DNA of 64,000 nucleotides, from positions 2,728,001-2,792,000 of the forward strand of contig NC_083876.1 in the NCBI RefSeq assembly GCF_032452875.1, given 5' to 3'. Under the pieces are notes generated by a model. That model saw nothing but the letters and a program-made list of their open reading frames with translations, made no database searches and was not told the DNA's origin. Made by a program: the position numbers and the translations under genes. This document shows positions 45,722 through 57,374 of this stretch, in pieces (the stretch's first letter is position 1; each line of letters opens with the position of its first letter). This stretch comes from Bos javanicus. Lineage: Eukaryota > Chordata > Mammalia > Artiodactyla > Bovidae.

Positions 45722-46607
45722 ACAGCAAAGTTGTATATTGTCACCTTGTTTATTTAACTTATATGCAAAGCACATCATTTGAAATTCTAGGCTGCCTGAA
45801 GAGCAAGCTGGAATCAAGACTGCTGGGAGAAATTTCAATAACATCAGATATACAAATGACACAACCCTTATAATAGAAAGTAAAGAGGAACGAAAGAGCC
45901 TCTTGATAAAAGTGAAAGAGGAGAGTGAAAAAGCTGGCTTAAAAGTCAACATTCAAAAACAAAGATCATGGCATCCAGTCCCAGCATTTCATGGCAAATA
46001 GATGGGGAAAGAAGGGAAACAGTGAGAAACTTTATTTTCTTGGGCTCCAAAATCACTGCAGATGGTGACTGCAGCCATGAAATTAAAAGATGCTTGCTCC
46101 TTGGAAGAAAAGGTATGACCAATGTATACAGCATATTAAAAAGCAGAGACATTACTTTGCCAACAAACTTCCGTCTAATCAAAGCTATGATTTTTCAAAT
46201 AGTCACATAGGGATGTGAGAGTTGCACCATAAAGAAGCTGAGTGCTGAAGAACTGATGCTTTTGAACTGTGGTGTTGGAGAAGACTCTTGAGAGTCCTTT
46301 AGACTGCAAGGAGATCCAATCAGTCCTGAATATTCATTGGAAGGACTGATGCTAAAGCTGTAGCTCCAATAATTTGGCAAAGAACTGACTCATTAGAAAA
46401 TACCCTGATTATGGCAAAGATTGAAGACAAGAGAAGAACATCTTCTGTGTTGACAGAAGATGAGATAGTTGGATGGTATCACTGACTCAAGGGACATGAG
46501 TTTGAGCAAGTTCCAGAAGATGGTGAATGACAGGGAAGTCTGCTGTGCTGCCATTCATGGTATTGTAAAGAGTCAGACATGACTCAGTGACTGGGCAACA
46601 ACAACAG
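45722..46607 (+). mobile_element. BovB LINE, 5'-truncated
   Basis: From the RT motif-B block (ttgtatattgtcaccttgtt) to the tail gactgggcaacaacaacaga. The YADD core reads as ata-caaatgac (YTND). The C-terminal frame at 45968-46210 has TVRNFIFLGSKITADGDCSH. Moderately old. Confidence 0.9.
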
Positions 46608-46704
46608 ATATCTATTTGATCAAAATTAAAAAAAAAAATGTAACTTACACTTGTATTTGAGATTGTATAACTTTTTTATCATAACTGAGACATCCACATC
46701 TATG

Positions 46705-46924
46705 TTCAGTCAGTTAGTCAGTTCAGTCACTCAGTCGTGTCTGACTCTTTGTAACCCCATAGACTTCAGCAGGCCAGGCTTTCCTGTCCATCACCAACTC
46801 CCAGGGCTTGCTCAAACTCATGTCCATTGAGTCGATCATGTCATTCAACCATGTCATCCTCTGTCATCCTCTTCTTCTCCTGCCTTCTATCTTTCCCAGC
46901 ATCAGGGTCTTTGCCAATGAGTTA
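46705..46924 (-). mobile_element. BovB LINE, extreme 3' end
   Basis: Antisense ~220 bp, from the tail (cagttagtcagttcagtcac) to the block revcomp of ctcattggcaaagaccctga. No coding content of note. Confidence 0.88.
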
Positions 46925-47220
46925 GTTAATGAGGCTAATCCATGTTCAACTGTAGTGAAATTGATATTAAATTAATAACTGAATGTAAAGGACATCTTGC
47001 CCAAATGAACAATATTTTGTTAATCAGAATCACAGAAACCTTGTACAGCTGCAGAAGATAGCACTCTCCAAGAGCTTACTTATTCCCGTAAATGCTCTGT
47101 GCAGTTTTGGAGTTGGTGCAACTTATTTACATAGAAATTACCAACACAGATGCTCTCCAAAATCATATGTCTCCTCTGTTTTTAACTATAATTTAATGAT
47201 TTCTTATACAGTACTCAATT
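46925..47220. other. Background, no gene seen
   Basis: About 295 bp with no recognised feature. Confidence 0.5.
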
Positions 47221-48207
47221 CAGTTCAGTTCAGTTGCTCAGTCATGTCCAGTTCTTTGTGACCCTATGAATCGCAGCTCGCTAGGCCTCCTGTCCATCAC
47301 CAACTCCCAGAGTTAACTCAAACTCATGTCCATCGAGTCAGTGATGGCATCCAGCCATCTCATCCTCTGTCGTCTCCTTCTCCTCCTGCCCCCAATCCCT
47401 CCTGGAATCAGAGTCTTTTCCACTGAGCCAACTCTTTGCATGAGGTGGCCAAAGTACTGGAGTTTCAGTTTCAGCATCATTCCCTCCAAAGAACACCCAG
47501 GGCTGATCTCCTTCAGAATGAACTGGTTGGATCTCCTTGCAGTCCAAGGGACTCTCAGGAGTCTTCTCCAACACCACAGTTCAAAAGCATCAATTCTTCA
47601 GCGCTCAGCCTTCTTCAAAGTCCAACTCTCACATCCATACATGGCCACAGGAAAAACCATAGCCTTGACAAGATGGACCTTTGTTGGCTAAGTAGTGTCT
47701 CTACTTTTCAATATGCTATCTAAGTTGGTCATAACTTTCCTAACAAGGAGTAAGCGTATTTTAATTTCATGGCTGCAGTCACCATCTGCAGTGATTTTGG
47801 AGCCCAAAAAATAAAGTCTGACACTGTTTCCACTGTTTCTCCATCTATTTCCCATGAAGTGATGGGACCGGATGCCATGATCTTCATTTTCTGAATGATG
47901 AGCTTTAAGCCAACTTTTCACTCTCCTCTTTCACTTTCATCAAGAGGCTTTTTAGTTCCTTTTCACTTTCTGCCATAAGAGTGGTGCCATCTGCATATCT
48001 GGAGTTATTGATATTTCTCCCAGCAATCTTGATTCTAGTTTGTGCTTCTTCCAGCCCAGAGTTTCTCATGATGTATTCCACAAATAAGTTAAATAAGCAG
48101 GGTGACAATATATAGCATTGACATACTCCTTTTCCTATTTAGAACCAGTTTGTTGTTCCATGTTCAGTTCTAACTGTTGCTTCCTGACCTGCATATAGGT
48201 TTCTCAA
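47221..48207 (-). mobile_element. BovB LINE, 3' part of an element with inverted 5' end
   Basis: Antisense from the tail (cagttcagttcagttgctca) to the RT block at 48207 (revcomp of ttgagaaacctatatgcagg). The minus-strand frame at 47905-48108 reads SPCLFNLFVEYIMRNSGL and YADGTTLMAES (YADD altered to YADG). It carries the same one-base deletion in the A-run (plus-strand ccaacttttcactc at 47920-47933) as the copies at 2901 and 38021. Confidence 0.9.
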
Positions 48208-48812
48208 GGTCACAATGGTATGATCACTCACCTAGAGCCAGACATTCTGGAATGTGAAGTCAAGTGGGCCTTAGAAAGTATCACTACGAACAAAGCTAAT
48301 GGAAGTGATGGAATTCCAGTTGAGCTACTTCAAATCCTGAAAAATGATGCTGTGAAAGTGCTGGATTCCAAACGCCAGCAAATTTGGAAAACTCAGTAGT
48401 GGCCACAGGACTGGAAATGGTCAGTTTTCATTCCAATTCCAAAGAAAGGCAATGCCAAAGAATGCTCAAACTACCGCACAATTGCACTCATCTCACATGC
48501 TACTAAAGTAATGCTCAAAATTCTCCAAGCCATTCTTCAGCAATATGTTAACCGCGAACTTCCAGATGTTCAAGCTGGTTTTAGAAAAGGCAGAGGAACC
48601 AGAGATCAAATTGCCAACATCTGCTGGATCACGGAAAAAGCAAGAGCATTCCAGAAAAGCATCTATTTCTGCTTTATTCACTATACCAAAGCCTTTAACT
48701 GTGTGGATCACAATAAACTGTGGAAAATTCTTCAAGAGATGGGAATACCAGGCCACCTGACCTGCCTCTTTAGAACTCTATATGCAGGTCAGGAAGCAAC
48801 AGTTAGAACTAG
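48208..48812 (+). mobile_element. BovB LINE, inverted 5' part
   Basis: Immediately after the antisense half the sequence continues on the plus strand from the linker (gtcacaatggtatgatcac) through the RT start to caacagttagaact. The frame at 48511-48843 has RKGRGTRDQIANICWI and FIHYTKAFNCVDHNKLW. Both acidic positions of motif A are changed (Asp to His, Asp to Asn). Its last 32 bases (48781-48812) are a perfect inverted copy of 48166-48197 in the antisense half. The two halves are therefore one element with a 5' inversion and a short overlap. Confidence 0.88.
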
Positions 48813-51634
48813 TCCAAGCCAATTAAAAAGAGCAAATAAATAGTTATGGTGAAGGGTGCATTGTTTTCTTTGCCTTCATGAAGCATGTGCGCACCTTAAG
48901 ATAAGATGCGAATCAATTACCAGTGAGTTCACTCTTTTCCACCACTAGTAGCAGAAAACCATTAACATTTGGAAAAATGTGGAAGGTTATTTGCCTAAGA
49001 TGGGGCAAACCCTAGAGGGCAGAAAGTTCATAGTATTTCTTGCAATGCGTTAATCTTGGCCTTAAAGTAATAGAAAGTATTCCAAAAATGTCACAGTTAA
49101 CTGTTTAAAACACAATGCATTTGGGGCCTACCAGCCACCTTTAACCGATTCAGATTTTTAAGTAGAAAAATACATTATGCTTACAAACATGAAGTTTGTG
49201 TTTGTTGATCAAATGGTGTTATAGTTGATCAAAGTAGATAGTCCACTTGTATAGTTATAAAAAGATAGTTTCTGGGATAGTCATAGTAAAATAGTTGCTT
49301 CTCTGTCTGTTTCAAATGACTTAATGTGTCATGGCCACTCCCTACCCTCAATTCTGTGCTTGTTTAGCATAATGCTTCCTCTGTACAGAACAAGGATGCA
49401 TAGTCATTGTGCTAGGGGTATATACATATGTGATTAAGAAATTAATGGGTGAAAATGATGGGACCTTAATTATATAAATCCATTTTAATTGTTCTAATGT
49501 ATTTTTATATTAAATTAATATTATAGACTGATAATTTCATGTTCAAGATTCTATTTCCAGCTTTTGATGGTTGACTGTTGACAGCTTTTAAGTCTCTGTC
49601 CTTTCTGTCTCTCTTCTGTTCACATCTGATAAGTTTTATAGGGAGGCCTGGTTTCTCCTTCCTTTGACACATGTGAAAGGCTCAAGGCATGCAAGCTCCT
49701 CCCTGTGCACAGAATTAGTTTAGCCCCACCCCTAACAACAAGAGACCCCCAGGCAGTCTCCTTTTCTTACTCTCTGAAGTCATATTTTGAACCTGCTTAG
49801 AAGACATGTCCTTTTCTCCCCAGAAAAGCCCTATTGTGTAAATAAGAGACATTTTTTGTCTCATGGCATATGCATGGGTTCATCAGTCTTTACATTTGAA
49901 TGACATTTGGCTTGGGAGTGGGGGTCCATCTCACATCTGCACATTTTCTACAATAGCTTTTTAACTTTAAAGTATGCATAGGAAGTACCCAGTGAGATGA
50001 TAAAGTATTGATTCCTATACCTGACTCAAGTTTGTAAATCAGACAGACTAGTGGGACATTGAAATATTCATGTATTTTTACGTGTACTATGCATACCAGA
50101 ATTTGAGAAACAAAATTTTATACTCTTCCCTCTAAATGATGGCTCCAACTTAAGAGTTATTCTGACACTCTTCTCTGTGGCTTCAAACTTTCTGTCTTTA
50201 TTATTAACAAGACATGGCATAATGTACTCAATTTGTTTCCACTTTAAATATAATGTAGCTAAATATGAAAGTCATTAATAACAATAATAAGCAAAACATG
50301 TCATCCTGATCTCTTATATCAATCTTTACTAGATTTGTCTAGTTTCTAACCAGAGTTAGAGAGAGATCCCCGTAGGTTGTTTGAATTTTCCATGCATCTT
50401 TGTTGCATTCAGCATCCAAGGGCTTGTTAATGGGCTGGTGTCTGGCTAACCCCATTAGCAATGCAGGAGGAATATTAAAACAAAGATTTCTTAGGCCTTT
50501 CCACAGTAAGTCTGGGGTTTAACCCACAAAAGCAAGCATGTCTTTAAGGTTCCTTTGGAGTCAGTCAAATATAGAAATACTAGTAATGCATATAGTTCAG
50601 AATCTCAGGACTTTTAGAGTGGGAAACTATCACTAACTGTGCCAAATTGTCTCTCCTCTTTTATAGCCTGGCATGTCCACTGATGAAAAAGCACTCCCAC
50701 TGCAAAGAATCTTGGGGATGGGATGGTGCTCAGGAAACCCCTGCAGGAACTGGATTGGGTTCTCTCAGCCCACACTTTTCGGCTAACAGGTGGCACCCAA
50801 CTGACAGTGGCTGTCCCAAGGCTCTTTTGGATTGTAGTAAGAGGATAAACTGTGATTTGTCTGTCACCCTGGAGAATGCTGATCTGAGGCTATTAGTTAT
50901 GCCCCTGGTCTTGGCAATTGACAGAAGAAAATACTATGCCAGGTAAAGTGTGACACAATGGAAAATTCCCTCCAAATGTTGCTATATACTATCATTCTTA
51001 GTTCTAGAACCATCAAAATATCAGTAAATTCTTTTAGGTATGAAAATGTGAAAAGCTGCTCAACATAGTGCTACTTTAGTCACTCAGCAGAAAATAACAT
51101 TCAATAATTTAACAGATTTTTCACAAAACAGCATTAAGATTATATAAGCTAGGCTGTACTTTAAGTATAGTAAAATATTTGAATTCCCAGAAATAATATG
51201 TGTGTTTACTTACATAATACAAATAAAATTAAGACTTCACAAATTATCCTTCTTTAATTAACCTAAAATTTTCTCCCATTTGTGCATTTTCAAAAAAAAA
51301 ACAACAACTAACCTCTGAAGCAACTGCTAAATTTTAAATGTAGACTGAAAATGAAATCAGTAAACCACATAAGAGAGCAGATAATCAATATAGTAAACAT
51401 ATGCAATGTTTTCAATCCGTGTGTAATTTCAAATTGAACACAAAATGATTTCACCTTTATCCATCTCAATATATGCACTGCTCTTGCTAATTATATAACA
51501 CAAGATTAATGGCATGTCTCATATAATTATTTATAAATTAGGCACCACATGTTAAAGCCCCTAATACCTCTAATAATTAGTGAGGTAAAACTTGTCAATG
51601 CATAAAGTTTAGTTCCACTAAGAAAGGTTCACAG
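48813..51634. other. Background; one weak exon-like candidate
   Basis: About 2.8 kb, AT-rich, with no recognised repeat. A mid-GC patch at about 49625-49880 was not identified. An open, splice-site-bounded segment at 50667-50942 is listed separately. No other coding signal. Confidence 0.45.
50667..50942 (+). other. Splice-site-bounded open frame (weak exon candidate)
   Basis: A pyrimidine-rich stretch ctctcctcttttatag precedes 50667, and ccag/gtaaag follows at 50939-50948. The 276 bases between are open in one frame (a multiple of three), continuing CPLMKKHSHCKESW... to ...AIDRRKYYAR. The GC content is above the surroundings. I recognise no domain. Acceptor- and donor-like motifs are common by chance, so this is only a candidate. 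Confidence 0.15.
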
Positions 51635-51860
51635 GATGCTAAGTCATGTCAGTCATGTCCAACTCTTTGTGACACTGTAGACTATACCCTGTCAGGCTCC
51701 TCCATTCATAGAATTTTCCAGGCAAGAATATTTGCCTTTGAGTGGGTTGCCATTTCCTCCTCCAGGGGATCTTCCCAACCCAGAGATCAAATCTGTATCT
51801 CTTATGTCTCCTGCATTGGCAAGTGGGTTCTTTAACACTGGCACCACCTGGGAAGTCTAA
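51635..51860 (-). mobile_element. Bov-tA SINE
   Basis: Antisense. The body (gtcatgtccaactctttgtg, ttttccaggcaagaatattt) is followed by the head on the right (revcomp of ggcaccacctgggaagt). Confidence 0.88.
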
Positions 51861-51867
51861 GGTTCAT

Positions 51868-52036
51868 GAGAACAGGAGGAGAAGGGGCAAAAGAGGATGA
51901 GATGGTTGTATGGTATCAGCAACTCAATAGACATGAGCTTAGACAAACTCCAGGAGACAATGAAGGACAGAGGAGACTGGTGTGCTCAGTCCATGGGGTG
52001 GCAAAATGTCAGGCACCACCAGCAACTGAACAGCAT
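51868..52036 (+). mobile_element. BovB LINE, extreme 3' end
   Basis: From gagaacaggaggagaagggg to ccagcaactgaacagcataa. About 170 bp of C-terminal region and tail, moderately diverged. Confidence 0.85.
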
Positions 52037-52104
52037 AAAGAATGTGTCTAGTTCAACCAAGTAATTTACCTCAGAACAAATAGAATATATTTTCCATTTA
52101 GATA

Positions 52105-52300
52105 GGGCTTCCCTTGTAACTCAGCTGGTAAAGAAACTGCCTGCAATGCAGGAGACCTGGATTTTATCTCTGGGTTGGGAAGATCCTCTGGAGAAAGGAA
52201 AGGCTACCCACTCCAGTATTCTTGCCCGGAGAATTCCATGGACTGTATAGTCCATGGAGTCACAAAGAGTCAGACACAACTGACCAAATTTTACTTTCTT
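52105..52300 (+). mobile_element. Bov-tA SINE
   Basis: Sense orientation: head gggcttcccttgtaactcag, B-box-like region (degraded to attttatctctggg), body ccactccagtattcttgccc, end agagtcagacacaactgacc. Confidence 0.92.
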
Positions 52301-52404
52301 TCATTTTGTATGTTCATAGAAATTTTGTCCAAAGAAAGAGTAAAAGATAGCACATTAGAGAATACTAAATGTTAACAGCAAAATTAAAAGAGAAAAAAAC
52401 ATTT

Positions 52405-54650
52405 ATGGAGGAATGGCCAAAATGATGAAGTAAGTATATCTTGAGCTTACCTCTTCCTATAGACACATCAGAATTTTAAATATTCATGGAACTATTATGG
52501 AAGAGAAATGCCTGAGTACTAGCATAAGATTTTTGCATAACAAAAGATAATACAAAGGAGGAACCACAAGTTGGGTAAGAGGGGTAGAGACATGATATAG
52601 TCAGGATCCACACCCCTGGATAAGCAAACCCACAAAAAGGAAGATAATCATGAATATAAAGATCCTCCCCAAGGAATACTTGGTCAGAGTCCCTTACTGT
52701 GTTTCCCAGCCTTGGTGCCCTGCACAAGAAAGATGAGTTATTTAGGTTCAAGAGGGAGGAGATATATGTATACCTATGTTGACTCATGTTCTTGCTTGGC
52801 AAAAACTAACTCAATACTGTAAAGAAATTATCCATCAATTAAAAATAAATAAATTTAAATTAAAAACTAAATAAACAAAAAAAAAAGAAAAGAAAAGAAA
52901 ACATCTGGTTTTAAAGACCAGTTGGACTGGTATACAGGAGAGTCAGAGGAAACAGAGAACCTACCCTTGAAGGGTATGTGCAAAATCTCAGACACTACGA
53001 GAGCCATCATAGAAGAAATAATTTTAAAGCACCCTGTTTCAGATCCACTTGCTGATCTTTGAGTAGCTGCATGGCAAGTCAAGAGACCACTGGGGCACCA
53101 GATGCTAGCTATAGCCATGATGTAGAGCTTCTTCTACTAGAAGCACACTGGAGCAGGCAGGGATCACTTTGAACTCCTTCTAGACTGTTAGTGCCACCAG
53201 TCAGCTGGCACCAGCTTCAGGTTTCACCAAGTCTCACAACAGCACTATTCAGTAGTCTGAGACCAACAGAGAGACCACTGGGCCCCACAGTCAGCCACCC
53301 AATGCCTCAGCATCCACCCGCAGTCAAGACCAGGCCTAGATCCCATAGGTCACACATCCAGTTGTGTAGACACCTGGTTTCATTCATGTGGGGTCAGATA
53401 CAACCAGGAGCACATGAGTCATTCAGCAAGCCTGCTGGATCCAGCCCTGACCAACAGCAGGCTGGGAGCATCTACATTAGGCAAGTCAGGCAAATAGATA
53501 GACCAGGAGCTCTACCTGTTCAATAATGAACCCAAAATACTCAGACTGGCCACAACAGTAGGTCTCATGCAGCCCATATAATGGACTGGTTAGAACACAA
53601 GACTCTGGTAACCAAAGAGGATTTGCTGCTGGGATCTATACGACATCTTCTACATAAGCTTTCTTCTACAAGATTGGGAAATTTAACTAACCTACATAAT
53701 ATATACAAATAAACACAGAGAATTAGGAAATATTAGGTGACCAAAAAAAAAAAAAAAAAAAGTTCCAAATGAGGACCAAAATAAAACCCAGAAGAAGATC
53801 AAACTGAAATTGAGATAAACAATCCATCCAAAAAAGAATTCAAGGCACACAAAAATTATATTCAAAACTTTGGAGAAGAATGAATGCATAGAGTAAAAAA
53901 ATTAACAGTTTTACAAAACAAACAAACAAAAAAATGTACCAAATAGAGTACAAGAACATAATAGCTGAAATAAACATACACTGGATGGAATTGGCACAGT
54001 CTCATGCTCCACCAGGAGCCCCAGCCCTATCCAGCAGTATGCTGAACTAACTCCAGGCCCTATTGTCTCCACAGCTTACCTGGGTGCCTTAGATCATGCA
54101 GATGGACTAGGTGAGCAAGTTGAAAGACAAAGTAGTTGAAATAAACCAAGCAGAACAGGAAAAAAAAATTGTGGACAGTTTATTAAAGTAAAGAAAGGAG
54201 GAGAAAATTCCTATAACCAAGAATACTACTTGGCAAATCTATCATTCGTATTCAAAGATTTAAAAAATAGAGAGAGAGAGAGACTTACAGACAAAGACAT
54301 CAAAAAGTCAACTGTAAAAGAAATATTGAGATAAATATTCTAAGTGGAAGAAAAAAAAGACTACAAATAGAAATACAGATATTATGAAAAAAAAATAATA
54401 TCATACCTAAAAGTTAAATATGCAGTAAGGCAATATATGACCATTTATAAAGCTGATAGGACAGCTAAAAGTAGTAAAATCATCTATACCCACAATTAGT
54501 TAAGTTATATACAAAATAACACATTATAAAACATAATGTTGAAAGCGTTAAAAGTGGAGAGGGTTTGAGGAGTAAAACTTCAGGACTGTTAAAATGTTCT
54601 CTAATTTAAGATATCATCAAATTAAAATGATTGTATCCATTATGTACCTC
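52405..54650 (+). mobile_element. Old L1 LINE, 5' UTR to ORF1
   Basis: Starts ggaatggccaaaatgatgaa (position of the L1 start). The 5' UTR continues to about 53700 with blocks such as gggtaagaggggtagagaca and ccacagtcagccacccaatg. ORF1 remains are at about 53760-54640 (coiled-coil piece ataatagctgaaataaaca near 53959, C-terminal piece aagaatactacttggcaaat near 54221). All frames are destroyed. The element carries several later insertions and continues at 55864, 57375 and 58568. Confidence 0.78.
52755..52900 (+). mobile_element. L1 3' end nested in older L1 5' UTR
   Basis: gggaggagatatatgtatac, then aactcaatactgtaaagaaa and a long A-rich tail. These are the final ~120 bp of an L1 3' UTR, placed within the older element's 5' UTR. 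Confidence 0.75.
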
Positions 54651-54654
54651 AATT

Positions 54655-55631
54655 CAGTTCAGTTAGGTCACTCAATAATGTCCACCTCTTTGAGAGCCCA
54701 AGGACTGTAGCACGTCAGGCTTCCCTGTCCGTAGCCAACTCCTGGAGTTTATTCAAACTCATCTCCATTGAGTCGGTGATGCCATCCAATTGTCTCATCC
54801 TCTGTTGTACCCTTCTCCTCCCACCTTCAATCTTTCCCAGCATCAAGGTCTTTTCCAATGAGTCAGTTCTTCACATCAGGTGGCCTAATTATTGGAGATT
54901 CAGCTTCAACATCAGTCCTTCCAGTGATTATTCAGGGTTAATTTTCTCTAGGATGGACTGGTTGAATCTCCTTGCATTCCAAGAGACTCTCGAGAGTCTT
55001 CTCCAACACCACAGTTCAAAAGCATCAATTATTTGGCACTCAGATTTCTTTATAGTCCAACTCTCATATCCATACATGACTACTGAAAAAAATTATAGCT
55101 TTGACTAGACGGACCTTTGTTGGCAAAGTAATGTCTCTGCTTTTTAACATGCTACCTGTTGCTGTGCTGCTGCTGCTAAGTCACTTCAGTCGTGTCCTAC
55201 TCTTTGCTATCCCATAGACGGCAGCCCACCAGACTCCTCTGTCCCTGGGATTCTCTAGGCAAGAATACTGGAATGGGTTGCCATTTCCTTCTCCAATGCA
55301 TGAAAGTGAAAAGTGAAAGTGAAGTTGCTCAGGCGTGTTTGACTCATAGTGACCCCATGAACTTTAGCCCACCAGGCAACTCTGTCCATGGGATTCTCCA
55401 GGCAAGAATACTGGAGTATCTAGGTTGGTCATAACTTTTCTTCCCAGGAGCAAGCATCTTTTAATTTGAGGGCTGCAGTCACCATCTGCACTGATTTTGA
55501 GGCCCAAGAAAATAAAGTCTGTGATTGTTTCCCCATCTATTTGTCATGAAGTGATGGGAACAGATGCCATGATCTTCATTTTCTGAATGTTGAGTTTTAA
55601 GCCAACCTTTTCACGCTCATCTTTCACTTTC
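54655..55631 (-). mobile_element. BovB LINE, 5'-truncated, carrying a Bov-A2
   Basis: Antisense from the tail (aattcagttcagttaggtca) to the block before the YADD motif (cacgctcatctttcactttc). It is split at 55155-55422 by a Bov-A2 (aacatgctac / atctaggttggtc). It lies in the ORF1-ORF2 region of the old L1. Confidence 0.88.
55155..55422 (-). mobile_element. Bov-A2 SINE inside BovB
   Basis: Antisense dimer starting at the short gctgctgctgct tail, with linker aagtgaaaagtgaaagtgaa and end ggcaagaatactggagt. Target duplication not clear. Confidence 0.9.
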
Positions 55632-55863
55632 ATATATGTATGAAAGTGTGAAAATGTTAGTCATTCAATCTTGTCTGACGCTTTATGACCCCATGGACTG
55701 TAGACCACCAGGCTCCTCTGTCCATGGAATTCTCCAGGCAAGAATACTGGAGTAGGTTGACATTCCATTATTCAGAGGATCTTCCCAACCCAGGGCTCGA
55801 ACCCAGGTCTTCTTCATTGCAGGCAGGCTTTTCATCGTCTGAGCCACTAGGGACACCCACACG
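55632..55863 (-). mobile_element. Bov-tA SINE
   Basis: Antisense. Begins tatgaaagtgtgaaaatgtt; body ccatggactgtagaccacc; head on the right (revcomp of gtctgagccactagggaca). It is joined directly to the BovB 5' truncation point. Confidence 0.9.
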
Positions 55864-56475
55864 TAGTAGCTATATATAAATCATGTTAATCACAAGCAAG
55901 AAATCTATGACAAATACAGACATTCATGCACAAAATAAAGAAATATAACACAACACTAACAATAGCCATAAAATCTCAAGTGGAGAGACTTTAATTTATA
56001 CGGATAAGTTTAAAACAATACAAAACAATTGAAATTGCAATCAGTACATACCTATTAAATTTGCTGTAAGTGTAAATGGAAAAAAAAAATGCTCCAATAA
56101 ATAGATATAGTCTAGCTGGGTAGATACAAAAATAAGACCTATCTATATAGGCTGCCTATAAGAGAGTCACTTCACATCTAAAGACACACATGGACTGAAA
56201 GTCAGGAAATAAAAAAAAGTATTCTATGTCACTTGAAGTGAAAAGAAAGAAAAGATAGCAATGTTTACTTTTTTAACTTTAATTAGACAAAATAGAATTT
56301 AAAACAAAGATTGTAATAAGTGACAAAAGGACAATATATAATGATCAAAAAATAAATCTCAGAAGAAGATATAACAATTTTAATTATATACACACCTAAC
56401 ATAAGAGAACCTAAACACATATATCAAGTATTAAGAGACAAAAAGATAGAAGTTGATAATAACACAATAATAGTA
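55864..56475 (+). mobile_element. Old L1, ORF2 start region
   Basis: Continuation of the 52405 L1 into the ORF2 endonuclease start (ggctgcctataagagagtca, acacatggactgaaagtcag). It stops at aataatagta (56466-56475), where a BovB has inserted. Confidence 0.75.
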
Positions 56476-57374
56476 TAGTTCAGTTCATTTCAGTTGCTCA
56501 GTTGTGTCCGATTCTTTGCGACCCCATAAATTGCACCACGACAGGCCTCCTTGTTCATCACCAACTCCCGGAGTTCATTCAAACTTATGTGCATCGAGTT
56601 GGTGATGTCATCTAGCCATCTCATCCTCTGTTGTCCCTTTCTCCTTCTGCCCCCAATCCCTCCCAGCATCAGAGTCTTTTCCAATGAGTCAACTCTTCAC
56701 ATGAGGTGGCCAAAGTATTGGAGTTTCAGCTTTAGCATCATTCCTTCCAAAGAACACCCAGGACTGATCTCCTTTAGAATGGTCTGGTTGGATCTCCATG
56801 CAGTCTAAGGGACTCTCAAGAGTCTTCTCCAACACCACAGTTCAAAAGCATCAATTCTTCAATGCTCAGCTTTCTTCACAGCCCAACTCTCACATCCATA
56901 CATGAGTACTGGAAAAACCATAGCCTTGACTAGACGGACCTTTGTTGGCAAAGTAATGTCTCTGCTTTTTAATATGCTTTCTAGGTTGGTCATAACTTTC
57001 CTTCCAAGGAGTAAGAGTCTTTTAATTTCATGGCTGCAATCACCATCTGCAGTGATTTTGGAGCCCCAAAAATAAAGTCTGACACTGTGTCCCCATCTAT
57101 TTCTCATGAAGTGATGGGACCAGATACCATGATCTTTGTTTTCTGAATGTTGAGCTTTAAGCCAAATTTTTGCTCTCCTCTTTCACTTTCATCAAGAGGC
57201 TTTTTAGTTCCTCTTCACTTTCTGCCATAAGGGTGGTGTCATCTGCATATTTGAGTTTATTGATATTTCTCCCGGCAATCTTGATTGTAGCTTGTGCTTC
57301 TTCCAGCCCAGCGTTTCTCATGATGTATTCTGCATATAAGTTAAATAAGCAGGGTGACAATATACAGCCTTGAC
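56476..57374 (-). mobile_element. BovB LINE, young copy in L1 with 9-bp target duplication
   Basis: Antisense from the tail (tagttcagttcatttcagtt) to the RT motif-B block (cagccttgac). Flanked by ataatagta at 56467-56475 and 57375-57383. The minus-strand frames at 57157-57360 (SPCLFNLYAEYIMRNAGLEE, YADDTTLMAES) and 56859-57107 are almost unbroken. A one-base change in the T-run near 57166 separates them. Confidence 0.94.
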
